The notes beneath the pieces are model-generated. The model searched no databases. It had not been told where the DNA came from and saw only the letters and a program-made list of their open reading frames with translations. From positions 1 to 37,110 of the forward strand of contig MHRY01000005.1 of assembly GCA_001822675.1 (NCBI GenBank): DNA of 37,110 nucleotides, read 5' to 3'. The stretch comes from Candidatus Taylorbacteria bacterium RIFCSPLOWO2_01_FULL_45_34b. GTDB taxonomy: Bacteria > Patescibacteriota > Minisyncoccia > Phycocordibacterales > DSPV01. Made by a program: the position numbers and the translations under genes. Positions 16,156 through 25,700 of this stretch are shown here, piece by piece (positions within the stretch are counted from its first letter, which is position 1; every line of letters starts with the position of its first letter).

Positions 16156-16416
16156 ATGCCGTTCGAACACCCTCATTTTAATAACGAAGGCGAGCATACT
16201 GTGTGGGTCAGGAAAGCTATGCAGATAAAGCTTGCTGAACGGCAGTACGGTGAGGAGGTTTCTTCCCACATGGTAGAGTGGATTGACGAGCATAGTGACG
16301 AATTTAAGAAACTTTTCGATCAACATATCGAAAAAGACCCCGCTTTTATTGAGCATTTTGAAAAAGATCCCGATACGGTCCTCGATCTGATTGAGCAAGA
16401 GATGAGTTCAAAATAG
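16156..16416 (+). CDS. Small acidic hypothetical protein (86 aa)
   Basis: ORF immediately upstream of proS, same strand; charged composition. Confidence 0.55.
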   Translation: MPFEHPHFNNEGEHTVWVRKAMQIKLAERQYGEEVSSHMVEWIDEHSDEFKKLFDQHIEKDPAFIEHFEKDPDTVLDLIEQEMSSK

Positions 16417-16429
16417 GTGTCATAATCTT

Positions 16430-17695
16430 ATGAAACAATCACAATTATTTACCAAAACCCGCAAAGAAGCGCCGAAAGATGAAGTTTCGAAAAATGCCGA
16501 ACTTCTCATCCGCGCCGGATTCATTCACAAAGAAATGGCCGGTGTCTATTCCTACTTACCACTCGGACTTCGGGTGCTCAAAAATATAGAGCGGATTATC
16601 CGCGAGGAGATGAACGCGCTCGGCGGTCAGGAAGTTCTTTTGACCACACTCCAAAATAAAGAAAGTTGGCAGAAAACCGGCCGCTTTGATGACGCGGTTA
16701 TCGATAATTGGTTTAAGACGAAACTTAAAAATGATACGGAACTTGGGCTTGCCAATACCCACGAAGAGCCGCTCTCGGCGCTTCTCACTAATTTTGCTAA
16801 ATCATTTCGAGACTTTCCGCTTTACATTTATCAGATTCAGACCAAATTTCGCAATGAGTCAAGGGCCAAAAGCGGCATCATGCGCGGACGCGAATTTTTG
16901 ATGAAAGATTTGTATTCTTTTTCTCGCGATCAAAAAGAACACGACGTGTTTTATGAAAAAGCAAAAAATGCGTACCACAAAATCTTTACCCGTGTTGGTC
17001 TTGGTGGACAAACCTATGAGACATTTGCGTCCGGCGGCAGTTTCGCCAAATATTCCCATGAATTTCAAACGGTAACGGACGCCGGCGAGGACATCATTTA
17101 CATTGATGAGAAAAAAAGAATAGCGGTCAACAAAGAAGTTCTTGCGCCGGAAGTTTTGAAAGAGCTCGGTTTGGAGAAGAAAGATCTTGTCGAAAAAAAA
17201 GCGGTGGAAGTCGGAAATATTTTCAGTTTAGGCACTCGTTTTTCCTTGCCACTTGGCCTTTTTTATACAGACGAAAAAGGCGAGAAGAAACCGGTTATTA
17301 TAGGTTCCTACGGCATTGGCCTCGGCCGTCTTATGGGTACGGTGGTTGAAGTACTTTCAGACGAAAAGGGAATTATCTGGCCGGAATCGATTGCGCCGTT
17401 TACCGTTCATCTTGTCTCGCTTTTAGGAGATAAGGTGGATGTGCGAACGTACGCGGATAATTTGTACCTGAAATTAGAAAAATCGGGTGTCTCCGTCTTA
17501 TATGACGATCGCGATCTTCGGCCCGGGGAAAAATTTGCCGACAGCGATCTTATCGGTATTCCAAATCGCGCCATTATAAGCGAGCGAGGCATGAAAGATG
17601 ACAAAATCGAATGGAAAAATCGGGAGACTGGCGATATCGAAATGATTGACGAAAAAGAATTTTTCAGGCGCGTGCCGCGAACCGTCCATGTTTGA
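16430..17695 (+). CDS. proS: Proline--tRNA ligase, compact form
   Basis: LFTKTRKEAPKDEVSKNAELLIRAGFI...GVYSYLPLGLRVLKNIERIIREEM, RAKSGIMRGREFLMKDLYSF, GSYGIGLGRLMGTV. Confidence 0.95.
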   Translation: MKQSQLFTKTRKEAPKDEVSKNAELLIRAGFIHKEMAGVYSYLPLGLRVLKNIERIIREEMNALGGQEVLLTTLQNKESWQKTGRFDDAVIDNWFKTKLKNDTELGLANTHEEPLSALLTNFAKSFRDFPLYIYQIQTKFRNESRAKSGIMRGREFLMKDLYSFSRDQKEHDVFYEKAKNAYHKIFTRVGLGGQTYETFASGGSFAKYSHEFQTVTDAGEDIIYIDEKKRIAVNKEVLAPEVLKELGLEKKDLVEKKAVEVGNIFSLGTRFSLPLGLFYTDEKGEKKPVIIGSYGIGLGRLMGTVVEVLSDEKGIIWPESIAPFTVHLVSLLGDKVDVRTYADNLYLKLEKSGVSVLYDDRDLRPGEKFADSDLIGIPNRAIISERGMKDDKIEWKNRETGDIEMIDEKEFFRRVPRTVHV

Positions 17696-18752
17696 CCGAT
17701 ACCTTCAAAATATATACCGCCTTATATCAAACGATATTGGTATTGACCTTGGTACGGCCAACACACTGGTGTACGTCAAAGGCCACGGCATTGTCATAAA
17801 CGAGCCGTCTGTTGTCGCGGTCAATCAAAAGACGGGGCAGGTGGTTGCAGTTGGGGTATCAGCCAAGGCCATGCTAGGCAGAACGCCCGGGCACATTTTG
17901 GCTGTGCGGCCAGTTGTCGACGGCGTCATCTCTGATTTTGAGGTAACGGAAGAGATGATGGCCTACCTTTTGAATAGTTCGCAAAAGCAAGCAAGGAAAT
18001 TTCTGGGACCGCGGGTGGTAGTCGGCGTGCCTTCGGGTGTGACCAATGTCGAAACGCGGGCAGTTCGGGACGTGACCAAAAACACCGGCGCGCGCGAGGT
18101 TCATATTGTGGAACAGCCGATGGCGGCGGCCATCGGCATCAGACTTCCGATTCATGAGCCGGTCGGAAGCATGATTATTGATATCGGCGGTGGCACCACT
18201 GACATCGCGGTTATTTCTTTAGGCGGTGTTGTCCAATCAAAAAATATCAAAGTTGCCGGCGACCGGTTTAATAACGACATTATTTCATACATGCGAAGCG
18301 AATTTAAAATTTTAATCGGAGAAAAAACCGCTGAAAATATCAAAATCGCGATCGGCGCGGTCATTCCCGTTTCGCCGGCGATGGAGGCGGTGGTGAAAGG
18401 GCGGGACTTGGTTAGCGGATTGCCCCGCGAAGTGGCGTTGACCGACACCGATGTCCGCGAAGCGCTCGCGCCTTCGATCGACATCTTGCTTGAATCAGTT
18501 CGCGAAGTACTTGAAATCACTCCGCCCGAAATTGTCTCCGACATCATGCACAGGGGCATCTATCTCGTCGGCGGCGGGGCGCTCCTTCGCGGTTTGGATG
18601 AGTTGCTTCGCGAATACATTCGCATTCCCATCCATATCGCCGAGGATCCTTTGACGGCGGTCGCGCGCGGTACCGGCATAATTTTAGAGCACTTCGATCT
18701 TTTTAAAGACGTGCTTATCAAAAACGAAGATGAATCTTCTCCGGACAGTTAG
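17688..18752 (+). CDS. mreB: Rod shape-determining protein MreB (paralog 2)
   Basis: IGIDLGTANTLVYVKGHGIVINEPSVVAVN, IIDIGGGTTDIAVISLGG, HRGIYLVGGGALLRGLDELL; followed by mreC/mreD. Confidence 0.96.
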   Translation: MFDRYLQNIYRLISNDIGIDLGTANTLVYVKGHGIVINEPSVVAVNQKTGQVVAVGVSAKAMLGRTPGHILAVRPVVDGVISDFEVTEEMMAYLLNSSQKQARKFLGPRVVVGVPSGVTNVETRAVRDVTKNTGAREVHIVEQPMAAAIGIRLPIHEPVGSMIIDIGGGTTDIAVISLGGVVQSKNIKVAGDRFNNDIISYMRSEFKILIGEKTAENIKIAIGAVIPVSPAMEAVVKGRDLVSGLPREVALTDTDVREALAPSIDILLESVREVLEITPPEIVSDIMHRGIYLVGGGALLRGLDELLREYIRIPIHIAEDPLTAVARGTGIILEHFDLFKDVLIKNEDESSPDS

Positions 18753-19593
18753 GCGGCCAAGAAGGGAAAAGAGTTTTCTTGGCACGGTACTCATCCTTGG
18801 CGTTTTAATCGCTGGTGTGCATTTTTTCTTTCCGTTTTTCTTCTCGAGCCTTCTTTCTTCGCTCCTCTTTCCTTTTTGGACTTTTCATAAAAATGCCAAT
18901 GAAACTTCGATGGGAGCTTTTTCACTTGAATCGCGGCAGTCTCTTATTTCTCGAGTCGAAGATCTTTCTTTTAAACTTGACCAAGTAAATCTCGATTTCC
19001 AAACGCTTCACTTGCTTGAGTTAGAAAACGAGGAGCTTAAGGCCGCGCTCGGTCGCAGTGGCAGGGAGAAAATTATTCTGGCCGCGATTCTCTCCCGCCC
19101 GCCTCGCTCGCCCTACGACACTTTAATTCTTGATCGGGGTTCTACCGATGGTGTTAAAAAAGGCGACATTGTTTCAATAGATAATCACTTTCTGGTTGGG
19201 GAAATCGTCGAGGTCGGAGGCTCTTTTTCGAAAGTGGAATTATTTTCTTCCCCGGGCAAAGAGACTGAAGTTCAAATCGGCAAAGATCATATTCAAACCA
19301 TTGTGTATGGTTTTGGTGCTGGTAATTTCAGGGCCAGACTGCCGCAAGACACCGCAATTGCGGTAGGGGACGTGGTTTCGATGACTTCTTTTGATATCGG
19401 TGTTTTGGGTTTTGTCGCGAAAATTGAAGGAACTTCTGCCGATGCCTTTCGAGTGCTGTATTTCCGAACCCCGTTCAATCTCTCACAAACGAGAATGGTT
19501 GAAATTGGCGCGCCTACTACCCCCTCTCTTATAGAAGCGGAAAGTTTGAAAGATGAAAGTCCTTTTCCAGAAGGAAACCCCGAATCACTATGA
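18730..19593 (+). CDS. mreC: Rod shape-determining protein MreC
   Basis: Position after mreB; LILDRGSTDGVKKGDIVSIDNHFLVGEIVEVGGSFSKVELFSSPGKETEV. Confidence 0.88.
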   Translation: MNLLRTVRRPRREKSFLGTVLILGVLIAGVHFFFPFFFSSLLSSLLFPFWTFHKNANETSMGAFSLESRQSLISRVEDLSFKLDQVNLDFQTLHLLELENEELKAALGRSGREKIILAAILSRPPRSPYDTLILDRGSTDGVKKGDIVSIDNHFLVGEIVEVGGSFSKVELFSSPGKETEVQIGKDHIQTIVYGFGAGNFRARLPQDTAIAVGDVVSMTSFDIGVLGFVAKIEGTSADAFRVLYFRTPFNLSQTRMVEIGAPTTPSLIEAESLKDESPFPEGNPESL

Positions 19594-19853
19594 TGAAGCG
19601 TGTTTTTGCCAACCTATTTCTTTTTTTGTCGGTTCTTGTTTTTCCGTGGTATGTTACTGTGTCCGCGCTAGTTATTTTTATTTTTTTGTTTCGAAATTTC
19701 TATGAAGCGGCTTTTTTCTCGTTTCTCTTAGATGTAGTATATAGCACGCCAGGTACGTACTTTTTAGGTGTTCCGTTTATTTTGACTCTAGCCAGTTTTG
19801 TTTTTCTTATCCTTGCTTCTTTTCTTAAAAGACATCTTTTATTGCGCGCATAA
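19590..19853 (+). CDS. mreD: MreD-like membrane protein
   Basis: 87 aa hydrophobic ORF in mreB-mreC-X-mrdA context. Confidence 0.6.
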   Translation: MMKRVFANLFLFLSVLVFPWYVTVSALVIFIFLFRNFYEAAFFSFLLDVVYSTPGTYFLGVPFILTLASFVFLILASFLKRHLLLRA

Positions 19854-19856
19854 TAT

Positions 19857-21563
19857 ATGTGGTCAGCGTTCAAACGTTTATTTAGAAAAAAAACTAAAGG
19901 CGGTGAGATCTATCCCGACGAGATTTTTTTAGACGCGCAGAATTTACCAGCATTCGACAAAAACCAGTTTGAGGGCCGTCTTGAAAAACCGATTTCGCGC
20001 CGCGCTATTGCCATGGTTGGGCTGGTCTTTCTCTCTGGCGCCGCGCTTTTTGGCGTCCGATCGTGGAATTTACAAGTCGTACACGGTAAAGCCTACGCAC
20101 TTCGAAGCGAACAAAATCGCTTGCGTCATATTCTCATCTTCGGGGAGCGGGGAGCGATTTATGATCGCCATGATGAGCTTCTTGTTTCAAATATTCCAAA
20201 CACTGATCCCGCGAACTTTTCAATCCGTTCATATCCCACCTCGGGTGGCTTCTCGCATCTTTTAGGCTACGTTGGCTATCCTTCCAAAGATTCGGCTGGT
20301 TTTTACTACACATCAAACATTGAAGGCGAGGAAGGTATTGAAAAGTTTTATAATGCCGCTCTCGCGGGTAAAAATGGCGTCGAACTTATCGAGATAAACG
20401 CGCTTGGCAAAATTGAGACAGAGAGTGTTATTTATCCGCCGCAAAATGGAGACAACCTCCATCTTTCCGTAGATAGGGAAGTGCAAGAAAAGCTATACGG
20501 AGAAATTGAAAGTTTGGCAAAGCAAGTTGGTTTCGAGGGCGGGGCTGGCGTTATTATAGATGTTGAGAGCGGTGAAATTTTGGCCATGACGAGTTATCCC
20601 GAATACGACTCGGGGGTTATTGCCGATGGTAGCGACGAGACTACTATTTCAAAATATCTCACTGACTCGAAAAAACCGTTTCTTGATCGCGCTGCGAGTG
20701 GCCTATACACACCCGGCTCCATTGTCAAACCATTTTTGGCAATGGGAGCGCTCGAAGAAGGCGTGATTGATCCGGAAACATCCATTTTAAGCACCGGTTC
20801 AATTTCCATTCCAAACCCATTCGATAAAACCAAACGTTCTGTCTTTACAGACTGGAAGGCGCATGGATATGTTGACATGCGTCAAGCACTCGCGGTTTCT
20901 TCGAACGTTTATTTTTATGAAGTCGGTGGGGGATTCGAAGGTCAAAAAGGATTGGGTATCGCCAACATTGAAAAATATATGCGGTTGTTTGGTTTCGGCG
21001 CAGAAATCCCGGGGCAGTTTTTTGGAGACAAAAAAGGAGTGCTTCCAAATCCGGAATGGAAGGCTCTCAATTTTGACGGCGAAGTCTGGCGGATTGGAGA
21101 CACCTACAACACTGCCATTGGCCAATACGGTGTCCAGGTAACACCGCTTCAAGCCGCCCGCGCTATTGCAGCAATCGCAAATGGCGGGAAACTTTTAAAT
21201 CCAAGTGTGCTTTTAGGTGGAAGTCCCGATGGCAGAATTAGCGAAGTTCTTCCTTTCACAGAGGGGTATTTCAAAGTGGTGCAAGAAGGCATGCGCGAAG
21301 CGGTGCTCTCCGGCACGGCCAAAGGTCTCGACATTCCCGAAGTTACGGTTGCCGCCAAAACAGGCACAGCCGAACTTGGCAGTTTGAAACAATACGTCAA
21401 TTCATGGGTCATTGGTTTTTTCCCGTACGAAAAGCCCCGCTACGCTTTTGCAGTGCTCATGGAAAAAGGCCCTCGCGACAATCTCTTGGGCGGCCTCTTT
21501 GTCATGCGCGGTATGCTGGATTGGATGAAGGTTAATGCCCCCGAGTATGTGACTAACCCTTGA
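19857..21563 (+). CDS. mrdA: Penicillin-binding protein 2 (elongasome)
   Basis: TM then NRLRHILIFGERGAIYDRHDELLVSN; ASGLYTPGSIVKPFLA (SxxK), SSN, AAKTGTAEL (KTG). Confidence 0.92.
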   Translation: MWSAFKRLFRKKTKGGEIYPDEIFLDAQNLPAFDKNQFEGRLEKPISRRAIAMVGLVFLSGAALFGVRSWNLQVVHGKAYALRSEQNRLRHILIFGERGAIYDRHDELLVSNIPNTDPANFSIRSYPTSGGFSHLLGYVGYPSKDSAGFYYTSNIEGEEGIEKFYNAALAGKNGVELIEINALGKIETESVIYPPQNGDNLHLSVDREVQEKLYGEIESLAKQVGFEGGAGVIIDVESGEILAMTSYPEYDSGVIADGSDETTISKYLTDSKKPFLDRAASGLYTPGSIVKPFLAMGALEEGVIDPETSILSTGSISIPNPFDKTKRSVFTDWKAHGYVDMRQALAVSSNVYFYEVGGGFEGQKGLGIANIEKYMRLFGFGAEIPGQFFGDKKGVLPNPEWKALNFDGEVWRIGDTYNTAIGQYGVQVTPLQAARAIAAIANGGKLLNPSVLLGGSPDGRISEVLPFTEGYFKVVQEGMREAVLSGTAKGLDIPEVTVAAKTGTAELGSLKQYVNSWVIGFFPYEKPRYAFAVLMEKGPRDNLLGGLFVMRGMLDWMKVNAPEYVTNP

Positions 21564-21652
21564 CATACTTAAATTATGATGCTATTCTCTTCGCAGGTTC
21601 TTTTTCAATCAAGTTAGATAACAGAAAACAAACATAACGAAAGGAAAAAGTC

Positions 21653-22362
21653 GTGAAGACCTATTTGGTTTTCGGTGCGGCCGGTTCGATTGGTAAAAAG
21701 GTGGTGTGTAAGTTACTCGCCGCCGGTCACAAGTGATCGCTTCAGTTCGGGAGCATCACCAGCGGGCTCAAGAGAAGTTGTCGCAGAAAGGAGCGTTTGT
21801 GGATGTGATTAAGGATGTTGCAGATCGAGAGAGAATGGAGGCATATAGCAATAATTTCTTTGATTATTTCCCGGGCAACTTCAACAAGCTCGATGGCGTC
21901 ATCTACGCGGTCGGACATTGTCCGCCAAATGGTTTCCCGGAAGCGGTCAAGTACCCGCTTTCGCAGTTACCGCTTGAAAGATATCTGAACGAGATCAACA
22001 TGCATCAGGTCGGCGTTCTCAACGTTTTCCAGTGCATGCTCAAAAATCTCAAGGATGGTGGCTGTTTCGTTTTCATCTCTTCGGCCATCACTCGTCTTAA
22101 AGGACAGTTTCCGCCATTCTTGCAAGCTCATCATTACGCAAGCGCAATCAGCGCCAAAGATTGGTTGGTGGAGGGGATGCGACACGATCCGATAACCACC
22201 AGACGCAGGATTAAGGTTCATCGTCTGGCCCCCGTGGCCGTGGACTCACCTTTCTTCGACGGAAGCCCGAGACCACCAGAGATAATTCCAATCAGTACCG
22301 TTGTCGATGAAATTGTCCTCGCGCTCGAAAGTGAGGAGATCGTCGACAAACAGATAACCTAA
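21653..22362 (+). pseudogene. NAD(P)-binding SDR-type protein split by a 1-nt frameshift
   Basis: GTG start 21653 gives VKTYLVFGAAGSIGKKVVCKLLAAGHK* (stop 21734-21736); next frame continues VIASVREHHQRAQEKL... to 22362; SD-like GAAAGG upstream. Confidence 0.75.
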
Positions 22363-22387
22363 ACGATTTCGCACTGTTTCATTATAC

Positions 22388-22421
22388 AAGGTCTTGAGTG
22401 TTGCCACTCAAGACCTTTTTT
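22388..22421 (+). terminator. Intrinsic terminator after SDR gene
   Basis: AAGGTCTTGAGTG TTGC CACTCAAGACCTT TTTT. Confidence 0.92.
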
Positions 22422-22555
22422 GTATTGGAGGCGAGGCCTCCAAGTAGGCCTCCAGTGCTAAACTAGGAATTGATTAGACAAGTGTGCCATACGACATCGC
22501 AAGTCGTTGCTTTTTATTTTCCCTCTTATTTTCTTCAAACCTCTAAGCGAGAATT

Positions 22556-22636
22556 TTCTTTTATAAAACATTGCGCAGGCGGGTAGCTTAGCATAGCAAT
22601 CCGCGAGCTCGCGGATATGCGTGTTTTATAAAAGAA
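22556..22636. repeat. Two-tier stem-loop upstream of greA
   Basis: Outer TTCTTTTATAAAACA / TGTTTTATAAAAGAA; inner perfect ATCCGCGAGCTCGCGGAT. Confidence 0.8.
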
Positions 22637-22718
22637 TAATTTGAGCGACCCCTTTACTTAAACTCCCATTTCAAGTACAATCTTGATACTTTTATACGTG
22701 CCCCACTATCATAATTCA

Positions 22719-23186
22719 ATGGTTGATCAAAAAGAGTATCTAACAAAAGAGCGATTTGAAGAGCTAAGCAAGGAGCTCGACCAATTAAAAAAAGTGAAAC
22801 GGCGAGAAGTCGCCGAGAGTCTTGAGTATGCCAAATCGCTCGGAGATTTGTCCGAAAATGCCGAATATCACGAAGCGCGCGACATGCAGGCCGAGATTGA
22901 AGATCGCATCGCCAAGATTGAAAATGTTTTAAAATCCGCGGAGATTGTTTCTGACACACATTCTGACAAAGTGACGGTTGGTTCGACCGTTGTCCTCCAA
23001 AGAGCGGGGGACAAGGGAGAGCAAACTTTCACCATCGTCGGCTCGGAAGAAATTGATGTGTCTTTAGGAAAAGTGTCCATTCATTCACCACTCGGAGACG
23101 CTATCGTGGGCAAAAAGAAAGGTGACACTTTTTCTTTCTCCACTCCCAAAGGCAAGGTTGAATATAAAATCACCGCCATCAAGTAG
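22719..23186 (+). CDS. greA: Transcription elongation factor GreA
   Basis: YLTKERFEELSKELDQLKKVKRREVAESLEYAKSLGDLSENAEYHEARDMQAEIEDRIAKIE. Confidence 0.96.
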   Translation: MVDQKEYLTKERFEELSKELDQLKKVKRREVAESLEYAKSLGDLSENAEYHEARDMQAEIEDRIAKIENVLKSAEIVSDTHSDKVTVGSTVVLQRAGDKGEQTFTIVGSEEIDVSLGKVSIHSPLGDAIVGKKKGDTFSFSTPKGKVEYKITAIK

Positions 23187-23239
23187 CTTCTTGTCCCCAC
23201 ACTTTTTACTTTACACTTTTCACTTTATACTTATTACGC

Positions 23240-24712
23240 ATGGCTTCACTCGAAGAATTAAGGCAAGTTAGGCTCCAAAAAATTGACGTGCTTAAAAAGC
23301 ACGGTATTGATCCGTATCCAATCAAAACCGCGAAGCAATACGAAAATACCGACGTCATACAGAAATTTGAGACGTTATCCAAAGAGAAAACACTGACACT
23401 CGCGGGGCGTGTCATGTCACTCCGGCCGCAAGGTGGACTGATTTTTCTTAATTTCAATGATGGCAGCGCCGTCTTTCAAGCTCTTCTTAAAAAAGGCGAT
23501 ACGCTGGAGAAAGATTTTGATTTGTTTTCCGAAACCGTTGACGTCGGAGATTTTGTGGAAGTCACCGGCTCGCTGTTTGAAACCAAACGCGGAGAAAAGA
23601 CGTTGCTTGTTTCAAGTTGGCGGATGCTTTCAAAAGCTATTTTACCTTTGCCTGAAAAATGGCATGGCCTTCAAGATGTTGAGGAGCGTTTCCGCAAACG
23701 ATACCTTGACCTTATTGCTTCGCCGGAAGTCAAACAGCGTTTTACGTTTCGTTCGCGTTTAATTACAGAATTGCGAGCCTCACTTGAGCGCGCCGGTTTT
23801 CTCGAAGTCGAAACTTCAATGCTTCAAACGCTTGCCGGCGGTACAAACGCGGAACCATTCAAAACGCACCACAACGCTCTCCAAATTGATTTGCATCTTC
23901 GCATTGCTCAAGAGCTTGATCTCAAAAAGTTGCTTATCGGCGGTTTCCCGAAAGTGTATGAAATCGGGCGTAATTTTCGGAATGAGGGAATTGATGTAAC
24001 TCACAACCCAGAATTTACGACTGTTGAGTGGTATCAAGCCTACAGCGACGCGTCGGGGCAGATGGCTTTTGTTGAAAAAATAATTAAAGGGTTGGTTGAG
24101 AAAATCGCTGGCGGCGCAAAAATTATTTACGGGGGGAATGAAGTTGATTTCTCCAAAAAGTTCAAAACCGCGACGTTTTATGAAATTTTGGAAAAGCACG
24201 CTTCGATTCACGACGCCGCGTCTTTGACACTGGATGCGCTAAAAAAGAAAGCCGCGGAACTTAAGATTAAAGTTGATGATTCTGACACTTTGGAAAAAGT
24301 GCTCGACACCATCTATAAAAGAATTTGCCGGCCATATCTAATTCAACCAACTTTCATTACCGATTTTCCGATCCACTACTTGCCACTGGCAAAAAAGAAG
24401 TCAGACGACCCAAAACTGGTTGACGCCTTTCAACTTGTCGCTGGTGGCATGGAATTAGTCAAAGCTTTCTCCGAGTTAAATGATCCGCTTGACCAGCGAG
24501 CACGTTTTGCCGAACAGGAGAAAAATCGTAAAGCGGGAGACAAAGAAGCCCAACCGAATGACGAAGCCTTTCTTGAAGCGCTTGAACATGGTATGCCACC
24601 CGCAGGTGGCGTTGGCATTGGTATTGATCGACTCACGATGCTTTTAAATGATCAAAAAAACATCCGCGAAGTTATTTTCTTCCCGACTCTTCGGCCGAAG
24701 GGGGACGCATAA
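23240..24712 (+). CDS. lysS: Lysine--tRNA ligase (class II)
   Basis: FRKRYLDLIASPEVKQRFTFRS, RNFRNEGIDVTHNPEFTTVEWYQAYSD, GMPPAGGVGIGIDRLTMLL. Confidence 0.97.
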   Translation: MASLEELRQVRLQKIDVLKKHGIDPYPIKTAKQYENTDVIQKFETLSKEKTLTLAGRVMSLRPQGGLIFLNFNDGSAVFQALLKKGDTLEKDFDLFSETVDVGDFVEVTGSLFETKRGEKTLLVSSWRMLSKAILPLPEKWHGLQDVEERFRKRYLDLIASPEVKQRFTFRSRLITELRASLERAGFLEVETSMLQTLAGGTNAEPFKTHHNALQIDLHLRIAQELDLKKLLIGGFPKVYEIGRNFRNEGIDVTHNPEFTTVEWYQAYSDASGQMAFVEKIIKGLVEKIAGGAKIIYGGNEVDFSKKFKTATFYEILEKHASIHDAASLTLDALKKKAAELKIKVDDSDTLEKVLDTIYKRICRPYLIQPTFITDFPIHYLPLAKKKSDDPKLVDAFQLVAGGMELVKAFSELNDPLDQRARFAEQEKNRKAGDKEAQPNDEAFLEALEHGMPPAGGVGIGIDRLTMLLNDQKNIREVIFFPTLRPKGDA

Positions 24713-24865
24713 AACACATAACATATAACATTCACACCTCCAGTTGACTTTAATGTTTGGTATGCGTGGTGGGGGTGGCTTTCAACCTTTTTTGCTATAG
24801 CGGGCGTCATTATTTTTCTTTGGGGGCTAAACGCAGATTAATATAGTGAGCCTCGGTTTCTCCAA

Positions 24866-24900
24866 AATCCTTTCAGAATAATGTTCTGAAGGGATTTTTT
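24866..24900 (+). terminator. Intrinsic terminator downstream of lysS
   Basis: AATCCTTTCAGAA / TTCTGAAGGGATT followed by TTTT. Confidence 0.85.
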
Positions 24901-24953
24901 CTTATTTCCACATTCCAAAATCCAGATTCCACCTAGAGCTGTGGATAACTTGT

Positions 24954-25006
24954 TTGACGGTGGGAGAGAGTGTTATACAATTATATGTAAGTGGGAAAGA
25001 GTGGGA
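24954..25006 (+). promoter_or_regulatory. dcw promoter with candidate MraZ operator repeats
   Basis: TTGACG(24954-24959)-N16-TACAAT(24976-24981); TGGGA at 24961, 24992 and 25002, the last two spaced N5. Confidence 0.6.
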
Positions 25007-25034
25007 CGAACAATTTCGAAGAAATTGTTCGTCC
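25004..25034. repeat. Perfect 14-bp hairpin in mraZ leader
   Basis: GGACGAACAATTTC GAA GAAATTGTTCGTCC. Confidence 0.9.
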
Positions 25035-25068
25035 GGCTAAATGTAATTTGGTTTGGGAAAACCTCTCA

Positions 25069-25253
25069 GAGCCTATGAGTAATCTAATGTCTAGGCCAAA
25101 CAGCAAAATTACGAGCGAAAATCACGAAGTTCGACGAGGCATATCCGAGATACGTCGAGGAGAAATGAGTGATTTGCAGCAGAAATTTTGGTGTTTGGGC
25201 AGACAAGTCTTGAGACCCCTTAATTATTTTACGGTTAGATTATGAATAGGCTC
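25069..25253 (+). mobile_element. MITE-like hairpin element, copy 1 (mraZ leader)
   Basis: Termini GAGCCTATGAGTAATCTAA / TTAGATTATGAATAGGCTC; interior homologous to copies at 26588 and 32167. Confidence 0.8.
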
Positions 25254-25261
25254 GCACAACT

Positions 25262-25696
25262 ATGTTAATTGGAGAGTATACGCATACGTTGGATGACAAA
25301 AATCGTCTCTCCATGCCGTCTCGCTTTCGGCAAGAAATGGGGAAGAAGGTTGTAGTCACACCGGGCCTCGATGGCTGTCTTTTCGTTTTTACATCTTCGC
25401 AGTGGAAAGCCATTGCCGAAAGACTTTCCGAATCATCAATGCTCCAATCAGACTCGCGGAGTTTCAATCGCTACATGTTTGCGGGTGCGGTTGAAACCGA
25501 CGTCGATTCTATCGGTCGCATTCTCATTCCAGATTTTTTGAAAGAGCGGGCGAGCTTGGGAAGCAAGGCGGTTGTGATTGGCGTCCAAGATCGTGTTGAG
25601 ATTTGGAATGAAAAAGCGTGGCTTGAATACAAGAAAGGAGTTGAGAAGCGTGCGGATTCATTGGCGGAGAAACTTGGGGGTATCGGGGTTTTATAA
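25262..25696 (+). CDS. mraZ: Transcriptional regulator MraZ
   Basis: MLIGEYTHTLDDKNRLSMPSRFRQEMGKKVVVTPGLDGCLFVF; DSIGRILIPDFLKERASLGSKAVVIG. Confidence 0.95.
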   Translation: MLIGEYTHTLDDKNRLSMPSRFRQEMGKKVVVTPGLDGCLFVFTSSQWKAIAERLSESSMLQSDSRSFNRYMFAGAVETDVDSIGRILIPDFLKERASLGSKAVVIGVQDRVEIWNEKAWLEYKKGVEKRADSLAEKLGGIGVL

Positions 25697-25700
25697 AACC

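Noticed and set aside
24748-24840. Possible micropeptide VDFNVWYAWWGWLSTFFAIAGVIIFLWGLNAD after lysS
   Set aside because: Interesting TM-like frame but no usable start codon after the upstream in-frame stop
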